From Deltaproteobacteria bacterium (GTDB lineage: Bacteria; Desulfobacterota; Desulfobacteria; Desulfobacterales; Desulfobacteraceae), in contig JAFCZY010000087.1 of NCBI GenBank assembly GCA_019314105.1, forward strand, positions 1 to 7,233: a stretch of 7,233 bases of DNA, given 5' to 3'. This document shows positions 1-5,175 of this stretch, piece after piece (position 1 is the first letter of the stretch; the number at the start of each line of letters is the position of its first letter). Position numbers and translations under genes: made by a program. The notes beneath the pieces are model-generated. The model was not told the origin of the DNA and did no database searches. It saw only the letters and a list, made by a program, of their open reading frames with translations.

Positions 1-850
1 CACTTTTAAATACAAATGGCTGCCCTTTTTGTTTTTGCCCCGAGTTGTCATGGGAACAGTCTATTATCACAGCCTCCAAAAGGTTTTTCGCTTTTAGTTT
101 TTCCTGGACTTTTTTCACAGAAAGTGGATCGTAATTCGGATGCGGTCCACCACGAAGAACAATATGTCCAAAAGGATTTCCTGTGGTACTGACCATTGAA
201 GAATATCCATGGGGGTCAATTCCGAGAAAATGCTGAGGCGCACCTGCCGCCATCATGGCATTGATAGCAGCATCAATGCTTCCATCAGTACTGTTTTTCA
301 GTCCAACCGGCATGGAAAGACCACTGGCCATTTCACGATGGGTCTGGGATTCCGTTGTCCTTGCACCAATGGCTACCCAGCTTAAAAGGCCGGCAATATA
401 CTGAGGCGTGATGGGATCAAGAATTTCTGTGGCTGCAGGCACTCCCATTCGGTTGATATCAATTAGCAAGGCTCTGGCTTTTTTTAATCCTTCATTAATA
501 TTGTAGGAAGCATCAAGAAAGGGATCGTTGATCAACCCTTTCCAACCCACCGTTGTTCTGGGTTTTTCAAAATATACCCTCATAATCAGATTTATTTTGT
601 CTTTAACCTCGTTCCTTAATTGGTTTATTTTCCGGGCATAGTCAAGGGCGGCATCTGTGTCATGGATTGAGCAGGGTCCGGCAATCACAAGGATGCGGTC
701 GTCTTTTTTCTGCAAAATATTTTCAATGTCATGACGCCCATCAATAACGGTTTTTGCAACATCATCGGTTAATGGAAGCGCTTCTTTAATAGATGCCGGT
801 GAAATAAGGGGTTTAAACTCTTTTACATTTACATCATAGGTTTGTTTCAT
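1..850 (-). CDS. aroF: 3-deoxy-7-phosphoheptulonate (DAHP) synthase, class I AroF/AroG type, 3'-truncated by the window edge
   Basis: This enzyme condenses phosphoenolpyruvate and erythrose 4-phosphate to DAHP, the first step of the shikimate pathway, in the cytoplasm. The 283 visible residues run without a stop to the window edge; E. coli paralogues are about 350 residues, so roughly 65-70 C-terminal residues are missing. Family signatures are dense: GPCSIHD at residues 58-64 (Cys60 is the expected metal ligand), RVYFEKPRTTVGWKGLINDP at 91-110, GARTTESQTHREMASGLS at 162-179, GHIVLRGG at 228-235 and DCSHDNS at 264-270 (His267 is another metal ligand). The last Glu and Asp metal ligands would lie outside the window. 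From memory the central block resembles the Tyr-sensitive AroF more than AroG, but the feedback effector cannot be read safely. The ATG start at 850 is supported by AAGGA at 858-862, 7 nt upstream. Expression is probably controlled by the attenuator just upstream (897-1024). Confidence 0.95.
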   Translation of the reverse strand, partial: MKQTYDVNVKEFKPLISPASIKEALPLTDDVAKTVIDGRHDIENILQKKDDRILVIAGPCSIHDTDAALDYARKINQLRNEVKDKINLIMRVYFEKPRTTVGWKGLINDPFLDASYNINEGLKKARALLIDINRMGVPAATEILDPITPQYIAGLLSWVAIGARTTESQTHREMASGLSMPVGLKNSTDGSIDAAINAMMAAGAPQHFLGIDPHGYSSMVSTTGNPFGHIVLRGGPHPNYDPLSVKKVQEKLKAKNLLEAVIIDCSHDNSGQKQKGQPFVFKS

Positions 851-857
851 GGCCTTT

Positions 858-862
858 TCCTT
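858..862 (-). promoter_or_regulatory. Ribosome binding site of DAHP synthase
   Basis: AAGGA on the minus strand lies 7 nt before the ATG at 850. It sits downstream of the terminator hairpin, so it is transcribed only when attenuation is relieved. Confidence 0.75.
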
Positions 863-896
863 TGCAGGGGGTATCCAAAAGCCGGCAACTGAAACC

Positions 897-931
897 AAAA
901 AAGCCGCAGGCTTTTGCTGCCTGCGGCTTTT
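897..931 (-). terminator. Intrinsic terminator (attenuator hairpin) in the DAHP synthase leader
   Basis: Read on the minus strand, the arms are AAAAGCCGCAGGC (931-919) and GCCTGCGGCTTTT (911-899), separated by a 7-nt loop. They give a perfect 13-bp stem with a nine-pair GC-rich core, followed by six T (902-897), partly shared with the stem base. It lies between the leader-peptide stop codon and the DAHP synthase start, so it would end transcription before the gene unless an alternative fold prevents it. On the plus strand the arms are followed by TTTT only, so the minus-strand reading is preferred; as it faces the structural gene, its role is best explained as attenuation. Confidence 0.88.
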
Positions 932-1024
932 GTTTAAAAATAAAACCTAGCGCAAAACAGGCAGACCGGCATAAAAATAATACCTGAAATAAAAATAAAA
1001 TCTGTCTGTTAAGCAAAAAATCAT
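899..1024 (-). promoter_or_regulatory. Ribosome-mediated transcription attenuator with mutually exclusive RNA folds
   Basis: Four segments can be placed on the minus-strand RNA. Segment 1, AACAGACAGA (1010-1001, leader codons 5-8), pairs with segment 2, TCTGCCTGTT (965-956, codons 20-23), over 9 of 10 positions. The core of segment 2, CTGCCTG (964-958), also pairs perfectly with CAGGCAG (923-917), which is the upper part of terminator arm 3. Segments 3 and 4 form the terminator. A ribosome stalled early in the Phe/Tyr run (codons 9-18) would cover segment 1 and leave segment 2 free to pair with 3, allowing read-through. A ribosome reaching the stop codon would cover segment 2 and permit termination. 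Without translation, 1:2 forms and termination also results. The pairings are seen in the sequence; the mechanism is inferred from the trp and phe attenuators. Confidence 0.82.
947..1024 (-). CDS. Phe/Tyr-rich leader peptide of the DAHP synthase attenuator (25 aa)
   Basis: This short reading frame starts with MIFCLTDR, continues FYFYFRYYFY (residues 9-18) and ends AGLPVLR then TAG. Ten of its 25 residues are Phe (3, 9, 11, 13, 17) or Tyr (10, 12, 15, 16, 18), and nine of them fall in one ten-codon run. It has a strong Shine-Dalgarno sequence, AAAGGAG at 1031-1037, spaced 6 nt from the ATG. Its stop lies 15 nt before the terminator stem. Length, position, ribosome binding site and clustered codons for end products of the pathway match the leader peptides of amino-acid operon attenuators such as pheL and trpL. 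The peptide itself is presumably non-functional after synthesis; translation speed through the Phe/Tyr codons is the signal. There is no Trp codon, so the third aromatic amino acid is not sensed here. That this frame is translated is inferred, not shown. Confidence 0.88.
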   Translation of the reverse strand: MIFCLTDRFYFYFRYYFYAGLPVLR

Positions 1025-1044
1025 TTGTTTCTCCTTTAAGAATC

Positions 1045-1075
1045 AATGTAAACCATATATATATTTTTAAGTCAA
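1045..1075 (-). promoter_or_regulatory. Possible sigma-70-type promoter of the DAHP synthase leader
   Basis: TTGACT at 1075-1070 (minus strand) is a good -35 box. The -10 is weak: TTTACA (1052-1047) after 17 nt, or TACATT (1050-1045) after 19 nt. An AT-rich spacer supports promoter character. Against it, either -10 puts the transcript start almost on top of the leader ribosome binding site at 1031-1037, leaving a very short 5' end. The true start may use different boxes. Confidence 0.35.
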
Positions 1076-1142
1076 GGGAATTAATGGATATCCGGGTTGT
1101 TGCAGATTGAAATAAAAATACAAAAAAAATAAAAGGTGCTCT

Positions 1143-2285
1143 ATGTCAAAAGTTGCTCTTGTAAGATGTGAATCATATGAATACGATAGCGTGAAAAGAT
1201 CGATTGAGAGAGGTCTTTCACTTTTAGGCGGTCTTTCCCTGTTTGTTCAAAAAGGCGAAAATATTTTATTAAAGCCTAATATCCTCGTGGGTGACGCCCC
1301 GAAAAAGTGTGTTACAACCAATCCGGCTGTTTTCAAAGCCGTTATCGAAATAGTATTAACTGCCGGAGTAAATGTTACTTATGGTGATTCGCCTGCAATC
1401 GGTAAAACTTTGAAGGCCGCAAAAAAAGCGGGGTTAACTCAGGTTGCAGATGAATTTAATATTAAGTTGGCAGATTTTAAAACCGGGATGGATGTATTTT
1501 TTGATAAAGGACTTCAAAATAGAAAATTCACTATTGCAAAAGCTATATTTGATAATGATGGTGTTATCAGTCTTCCGAAGTTGAAAACCCATGGATTAGA
1601 GAGATTTACAGGTGCGATTAAAAATCAGTTTGGCTGTATACCCGGTGTGCTTAAAGGCGAATTCCATTTAAAATTACCAGGTGCTGATGATTTTGCAAAA
1701 ATGCTGGTTGATTTGAATAAACTTATCAGTCCAAGGCTTTATATTATGGATGGTATCTATGGCATGGAGGGGAACGGGCCCAGAGGGGGGACTCCCAAAA
1801 AAATGAATATACTTCTTTTCTCTTCTGATCCGGTTGCTTTGGATGCAACGGTTTGCCGGTTAATAAAATTGAATCCGGAATATGTTCCAACAACAAAATA
1901 TGGTATGCAAGCCGGCATGGGATCATTTCTGAAAGAGGATATAGAACTGCTCGGTGATGATTTTGATAGTTTTTTTACGGATAATTTCAAAGTTAAACGA
2001 ACCCCTGTAAAATCTTTTAAGTCGGGTTTCTTTTTAGGGTTTATGAACAATCGATTTGTATCAAAACCTTACATCGAGACAGAAAAATGTGTTCAATGCG
2101 GGGTCTGTGTCAGTATGTGTCCGGCAAATCCCAAGGCTGTTTTTTTCAAGGATGATGATAAATCAATGGTGCCCGTATACAACTATGATAATTGTATCAG
2201 ATGCTATTGCTGCCAGGAAATATGTCCGGAAAGTGCCATACACCTTAAAACTCCCATTTTAAGAAAAATAATGAAAACATTTTAA
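1143..2285 (+). CDS. DUF362 domain protein with C-terminal dicluster ferredoxin
   Basis: A 380-residue protein with an N-terminal DUF362 domain (about residues 1-275) and a C-terminal ferredoxin-like domain (about 308-368). DUF362 features visible are ILLKPNIL (41-48), YGDSPAIG (80-87), the stretch LPKLKTHGLERFTGAIKNQF (144-163) and SSDPVALDA (227-235). Two clusters of cysteines, C316-C319-C322-C326-P and C351-C354-C357-C361-P, each fit the CxxCxxCxxxCP pattern for a [4Fe-4S] cluster. No signal peptide or membrane helix is evident, so a cytoplasmic location is likely. The family's reaction is not firmly known; an electron-transfer or redox-enzyme role is an inference from the ferredoxin domain. 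The ATG at 1143 is supported by AAGG at 1133-1136, 6 nt upstream. The gene is divergent from the DAHP synthase leader and monocistronic as far as can be seen. No convincing terminator follows it. Confidence 0.9.
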   Translation: MSKVALVRCESYEYDSVKRSIERGLSLLGGLSLFVQKGENILLKPNILVGDAPKKCVTTNPAVFKAVIEIVLTAGVNVTYGDSPAIGKTLKAAKKAGLTQVADEFNIKLADFKTGMDVFFDKGLQNRKFTIAKAIFDNDGVISLPKLKTHGLERFTGAIKNQFGCIPGVLKGEFHLKLPGADDFAKMLVDLNKLISPRLYIMDGIYGMEGNGPRGGTPKKMNILLFSSDPVALDATVCRLIKLNPEYVPTTKYGMQAGMGSFLKEDIELLGDDFDSFFTDNFKVKRTPVKSFKSGFFLGFMNNRFVSKPYIETEKCVQCGVCVSMCPANPKAVFFKDDDKSMVPVYNYDNCIRCYCCQEICPESAIHLKTPILRKIMKTF

Positions 2286-2360
2286 GTTTGAAATTACTCT
2301 CAAAAGCTTCAAATGCCAGTTCACTATTGAAATATAGGAAAACTGGGACTGATAGATAAG

Positions 2361-2370
2361 ATGAGAAGGC
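2361..2370 (+). repeat. Left inverted repeat of the IS110/IS1111-like element
   Basis: ATGAGAAGGC is the exact reverse complement of GCCTTCTCAT at 2757-2766; the match stops sharply on both sides. It lies upstream of the transposase remnant, where the subterminal repeat of an IS1111-group element would be. Confidence 0.6.
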
Positions 2371-2398
2371 TGGCACCCCCCAAGAGTTGTGATATAAT
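2370..2398 (+). promoter_or_regulatory. Probable promoter of the transposase remnant
   Basis: A perfect -10 box TATAAT (2393-2398) lies 17 nt after CTGGCA (2370-2375), which matches four of six -35 consensus positions. The -10 is embedded in an inverted repeat, TGTGAT-ATA-ATCACA (2388-2402), extended by AGAG/CTCT with one bulged T (2383-2406), which may act as an operator or as an RNA hairpin. Confidence 0.55.
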
Positions 2399-2459
2399 CA
2401 CACTCTAACCTTAATAAATGCGCAGTCAATAAACTGCAAAAAAAGGAGGGAAACCAGCC

Positions 2460-2610
2460 ATGGATAATATTATCACAATAGGTATGGATTTGGGAGACCG
2501 AGATCATGTAGTTGTTGTAATGGATGAAAAAGGAAAAGAAACGTGCAGCTGTGGCTTTAGCACGGAAGCTTGCCGTTTTACTGCATCGATTAGCTGCCGC
2601 TAATAAATAA
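2460..2610 (+). pseudogene. IS110-family transposase remnant (N- and C-termini joined, internal deletion, frameshifted)
   Basis: From the ATG at 2460 the frame reads ITIGMDLGDRDHVVVVMDEK and ends its recognisable part at GKE (codon 27, position 2540). This resembles the start of the RuvC-like DEDD domain of IS110 transposases, with Asp10 in the catalytic-Asp position. In the next frame, positions 2545-2607 read AAVALARKLAVLLHRLAAAN plus Lys, then TAA at 2608-2610. The ALARKLAVLLHRL string is typical of the C-terminal Transposase_20 region. Roughly 300 or more residues between the two are absent and the joint is out of frame, so the actual reading frame stops at 2601-2603 after 47 residues. 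A strong ribosome binding site, AAGGAGGG (2443-2450), precedes the ATG. No active transposase can be made. Confidence 0.8.
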
Positions 2611-2756
2611 CGAGTGCGCCTAATGGATTGCAGCTCCTGCCGACGGATCTTAACATGCACCGAGACAATGGCAGGTCTCAAAAAAGAGTGCGAATGGAAG
2701 CGTGACGGTCTGGGTTATTAAAAATAATGGATGTTCGTGAATCGAACACTTGACTT
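2611..2756 (+). ncRNA. Candidate guide (seek/bridge) RNA region of the IS110/IS1111-like element
   Basis: IS110-family elements encode a structured guide RNA in a non-coding end; in the IS1111 subgroup this lies downstream of the transposase gene. This stretch fits that position and can form several hairpins: CCTGCC (2636-2641) with GGCAGG (2670-2675), or alternatively GAGAC (2662-2666) with GTCTC (2675-2679) around an 8-nt loop; TTATT/AATAA (2715-2727); and TGTTCG/CGAACA (2732-2748). Only the base pairing is seen; no guide loops could be assigned without the intact parent element and its target, so the call is tentative. Confidence 0.3.
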
Positions 2757-2766
2757 GCCTTCTCAT
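2757..2766 (-). repeat. Right inverted repeat of the IS110/IS1111-like element
   Basis: GCCTTCTCAT on the plus strand is the exact reverse complement of the left repeat at 2361-2370. It follows a small hairpin at 2732-2748. Confidence 0.6.
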
Positions 2767-2767
2767 G

Positions 2768-2998
2768 GAAGAATCATGGACAGATACACAATTTAATTTA
2801 CAGAATCAGATAAATTTTCGGCAACCCCACATATGGTATGTGAAGTATTTTCAGCTTTGAAATTTCAATTCCATTATATGATCCAAAGACATCATCTCCG
2901 ACCCTTCTTCATGTTCAAGTTGATAAATATAATAACGTGATTCTAAATATACTTGCGATCACACTGGGCAGATAGATGGCAGACCCCTTTCAGGACTT
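2768..2998. other. Unassigned spacer between the insertion element and the kor operon
   Basis: I find no supported gene, RNA or terminator in this AT-rich stretch. Together with the element and its left flank it makes a 713-nt gap between two convergent genes. A 35-codon open stretch on the minus strand (2854-2958) has protein-like composition but no ribosome binding site and no recognised relatives. Confidence 0.5.
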
Positions 2999-4618
2999 TT
3001 AAAGGGTATGAAAAATGGATTCCTGCTCACCAAGGATCTCAGTAAGAATATCGGCAGTGGTCATTGGATTCATAATAACAGACCTTAACACAACGGTGTT
3101 GTAAGGGTCATCCGGTGAGATTTTCAGCCGGGTTCTTGACACAAAACTTTTTCCGGCCTCTCTTTGAATTCTCTGGATTTTAATATTGATGTCATCCAGG
3201 ATGGCATTAAGTTTTTGCCGCTCTTTTTTATCAGCAGCTTCCAGTTTTTTTTGCATATTCACAGGAATAATTCTGTAGGTCAGGATGTTCAACTGGGGCC
3301 TGGTAACCAGTTGAAAGAGAGGTCTTTGTTCGATCATTTTCCCAAATTGTTCGGCGGTTTCAATACCATGTTCAATCATGAGGGCATATCCCTGCGAACC
3401 CATTATTTTAAGGGCGCTGTCAAGGATTAAAGAATTGGCTTCTCTTGACCCTTCAAGGGTTTTTATTCCCAAGTCAACACTGCCGGGTCTGTTGACATAC
3501 CTTGAATGGTACACAATCTGGTCCAGGGCTTTGGGATCTTTAAAATAAACCATGCCTGAGGTCATGGGCATGTAAAATTGTTTGTGACAGTCAATGGTGA
3601 CGGAATCTGCCCTTTCAATACCTTTAAGAAGGTGACTGTATTTTTCAGATAACAGTACAGGTCCTCCCCAGGCGGCATCCACATGGAAATGAATTCCCTG
3701 AGTTTCGCAAATTTCTGCAAGTTCGGGCAACGGATCAATAATACCTGTTTCAGTGGCACCGGCAATGCCGACGATGGCCATGATCTTTGTTTTTTTGTCT
3801 GCCTGGAGTGCTTTGATTTTAGCTTTTAGCTTTACCAGGTCAATACTTCTGTTTGAATCGACATCTATGGGAATAATATTCTGGTTTCCCAATCCCAATA
3901 TACCCCCGGCTTTTTTTAAGGAAAAATGACCTCTTTTTGAGACAAGCACCACGGTTCTTTCAAGATCATGTGCTTTCATGGCTTCAAAAAAACCATTTTT
4001 TTCGATACTTTCAAAAGTGCCTTTAGGGGGAAAACTTTTGTTCCTGGCAACCCACAGGGCAGTGAGGTTTGCTGTTGTGCCACCGGTCGTAAAAACACCC
4101 AGGGATGTTTCCGTGTTCTGGACATGGGCAAGATAGAAGTGTTCATCAAAGTTGAAAATCATCCGGTGCATTTTGGCAAGGATTTGTTTTTCCAGTATGG
4201 ATAAAACCTTTGAGGTTTCAAGTTTGATCACATTCTGGTTTAAAGCGGCAGTGATCGCTTTTAAGTGAACCATGAAAAAGGGGATAGCCGATGTCATGTG
4301 ACCGATAAAATAAGGGGAGGCCACATTGACAGCCCTGGGAGCAATTTCATCGATGATATCCTTGATTACATCGGCCAGTTTTTTTTGCGGATTTTTATTG
4401 ATCTTTGTATCTGTGTAGTCTTCAGCCAGTTTAATCAGGCTGATTTCTTCGGTCACCCCGACATGCTTGTTTAAAAAATCATGAAGACCAAACAGAATCT
4501 GTTCCATATATTTAACAAGGGTCTTCCGGCAGTTCTCATCTTCAGGCCGGATAAAGACTCTGTGAAGGGTGTCCCAATCTGCAACAAGAGAAGGGGGGCT
4601 ATTTTTTATTTTGGGCAT
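2999..4618 (-). CDS. panP: Group II PLP-dependent amino-acid decarboxylase, PanP-like (putative aspartate 1-decarboxylase)
   Basis: A 539-residue cytoplasmic enzyme of the glutamate/aspartate/aromatic decarboxylase superfamily. Key sites are the substrate-side motif SPYFIGHMTS (101-110), the phosphate-binding loop TTGGTTANL (177-185), His231 expected to stack on the PLP ring, HVDAAWGGP (312-320) with Asp314 expected to contact the pyridine nitrogen, and DCHKQFYMP (343-351) with Lys346 as the Schiff-base lysine. The stretch LLKGIERADSVTIDCHKQFY resembles, from memory, the PanP group, which makes beta-alanine from aspartate; length also fits (about 540-550). Glutamate as substrate, giving GABA, is the main alternative and cannot be excluded by eye. 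The gene is the last of the kor operon, starting 11 nt after korC. No clear Shine-Dalgarno sequence precedes the ATG; the preceding bases are A-rich, so translation may depend on coupling to korC. No convincing terminator follows. Confidence 0.8.
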   Translation of the reverse strand: MPKIKNSPPSLVADWDTLHRVFIRPEDENCRKTLVKYMEQILFGLHDFLNKHVGVTEEISLIKLAEDYTDTKINKNPQKKLADVIKDIIDEIAPRAVNVASPYFIGHMTSAIPFFMVHLKAITAALNQNVIKLETSKVLSILEKQILAKMHRMIFNFDEHFYLAHVQNTETSLGVFTTGGTTANLTALWVARNKSFPPKGTFESIEKNGFFEAMKAHDLERTVVLVSKRGHFSLKKAGGILGLGNQNIIPIDVDSNRSIDLVKLKAKIKALQADKKTKIMAIVGIAGATETGIIDPLPELAEICETQGIHFHVDAAWGGPVLLSEKYSHLLKGIERADSVTIDCHKQFYMPMTSGMVYFKDPKALDQIVYHSRYVNRPGSVDLGIKTLEGSREANSLILDSALKIMGSQGYALMIEHGIETAEQFGKMIEQRPLFQLVTRPQLNILTYRIIPVNMQKKLEAADKKERQKLNAILDDINIKIQRIQREAGKSFVSRTRLKISPDDPYNTVVLRSVIMNPMTTADILTEILGEQESIFHTL

Positions 4619-4629
4619 GGTCTGTTTTT

Positions 4630-5175
4630 TTAATATCGTTCTTTTTTACCCATTTTCATGCCCAGATCCAGAGCTTTTTTATTCATTTCCATAAAATCTT
4701 CAGGGATGGTTGTTTCAAGCACTTTCAGAATGGATGAAGGTTTGATTAACCCGGATATGCCAATCAAGGCTCCCAGCATGCAGATATTAAACACAATGGG
4801 TTTCCCTATTTCTTTCATCACCGTATCATACATAGGAAGAGCGATATGCTTGGCATCCACTTTTTTTCCAATGGTGACATATTTTGAATCCACCAAAAGC
4901 AGGCCGCCGGGACGGATGATGGTAGAAAATTTGTTATAGCTTTCCTGGGTCAGGCTGACCAGAATATTGGGCTGGATAACTTTGGGGAAATATATTTCAG
5001 AGTCATCAATGATAATATCACTTCGGGTGGAGCCACCCCTTGCTGCGGCACCATAACTTTGGGACTGGATGGCACTTTTGTTTTCAAAAATCGCTGCAGC
5101 TTTGGCAAGGATGATCGCAGCCGTTATGACGCCTTGACCGCCTGAGCCTGAAAAAACCATTCTTATTCGTTCCAT
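4630..5175 (-). CDS. korC: 2-oxoacid:ferredoxin oxidoreductase, gamma subunit
   Basis: A 181-residue gamma subunit of a CoA-acylating 2-oxoacid:ferredoxin oxidoreductase, the chain that binds CoA in this enzyme family. The signatures are GSGGQGV at residues 10-16 and QSYGAAARGGSTRSD at 39-53. Length is usual for separate gamma chains. The ATG shares one base with the korB stop (TAATG at 5177-5173), implying translational coupling, and AAAGGA at 5184-5189 lies 8 nt upstream as a ribosome binding site. It is encoded with korD, korA and korB in the D-A-B-C order known from bacterial 2-oxoglutarate oxidoreductases such as oorDABC of Helicobacter. The motifs alone do not exclude a 2-oxoisovalerate enzyme. 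Confidence 0.92.
   Translation of the reverse strand: MERIRMVFSGSGGQGVITAAIILAKAAAIFENKSAIQSQSYGAAARGGSTRSDIIIDDSEIYFPKVIQPNILVSLTQESYNKFSTIIRPGGLLLVDSKYVTIGKKVDAKHIALPMYDTVMKEIGKPIVFNICMLGALIGISGLIKPSSILKVLETTIPEDFMEMNKKALDLGMKMGKKERY

Larger units (their letters stand above)
2361..2766 (+). mobile_element. Internally deleted IS110/IS1111-family insertion element (about 406 bp)
   Basis: The segment is bounded by a 10-bp inverted repeat (2361-2370 and 2757-2766). It contains, in order, a promoter, a ribosome binding site, the first 27 codons of an IS110-type transposase, the last 21 codons of such a transposase in another frame, and about 150 nt of hairpin-rich non-coding DNA. Full-length IS110-family elements are usually about 1.2-1.5 kb, so most of the transposase has been deleted. 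Subterminal inverted repeats and a long 3' non-coding segment favour the IS1111 subgroup over IS110 proper. The true ends are probably a few bases outside the repeats and cannot be fixed, as this family makes little or no target duplication. The 2286-2360 flank shows only a weak 6-bp repeat (CCAGTT/AACTGG); whether it belongs to the element is unclear. Confidence 0.7.

Noticed and set aside
834..1046. A 70-codon minus-strand open frame overlapping the leader region and the start of DAHP synthase
   Set aside because: It runs through the terminator hairpin and into the DAHP synthase start in another frame, and its ATG lies upstream of the ribosome binding site that fits the 25-codon leader peptide. 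The leader frame explains the region far better.
1757..2050. A 97-codon minus-strand open frame inside the DUF362 gene
   Set aside because: Antisense shadow of a clearly coding frame with family motifs throughout; no ribosome binding site or recognised domain.
2287..2313. TTTGAA/TTCAAA repeat after the DUF362 gene as a terminator
   Set aside because: Short AT-rich stem with a long loop and no T-run; unlikely to terminate transcription.
2371..2390. Sigma-54 promoter suggested by TGGCAC upstream of the transposase remnant
   Set aside because: The required GC element is missing at the fixed -12 distance; the perfect TATAAT downstream fits a sigma-70 type promoter better.
2259..2681. A 140-codon minus-strand open frame across the insertion element
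   Set aside because: It is antisense to the DUF362 end and the recognisable transposase remnant, and its sequence shows no recognised domain.
2732..2748. TGTTCG-TGAAT-CGAACA resembling a tRNA T-arm
   Set aside because: The loop is 5 nt instead of 7 and no acceptor, D or anticodon arms surround it; it is better seen as a hairpin of the element's right end.
2854..2958. A 35-codon open stretch on the minus strand containing YYIYQLEHEEGSEMMSLDHI
   Set aside because: Composition looks protein-like, but there is no start codon with a ribosome binding site, no recognised family and stops on both sides. It could be a gene fragment, not supportable by eye.
2985..3006. Inverted repeat CCCTTT/AAAGGG at the end of the decarboxylase gene as a terminator
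   Set aside because: The 6-bp stem spans the stop codon and has no T-run after it on the minus strand.
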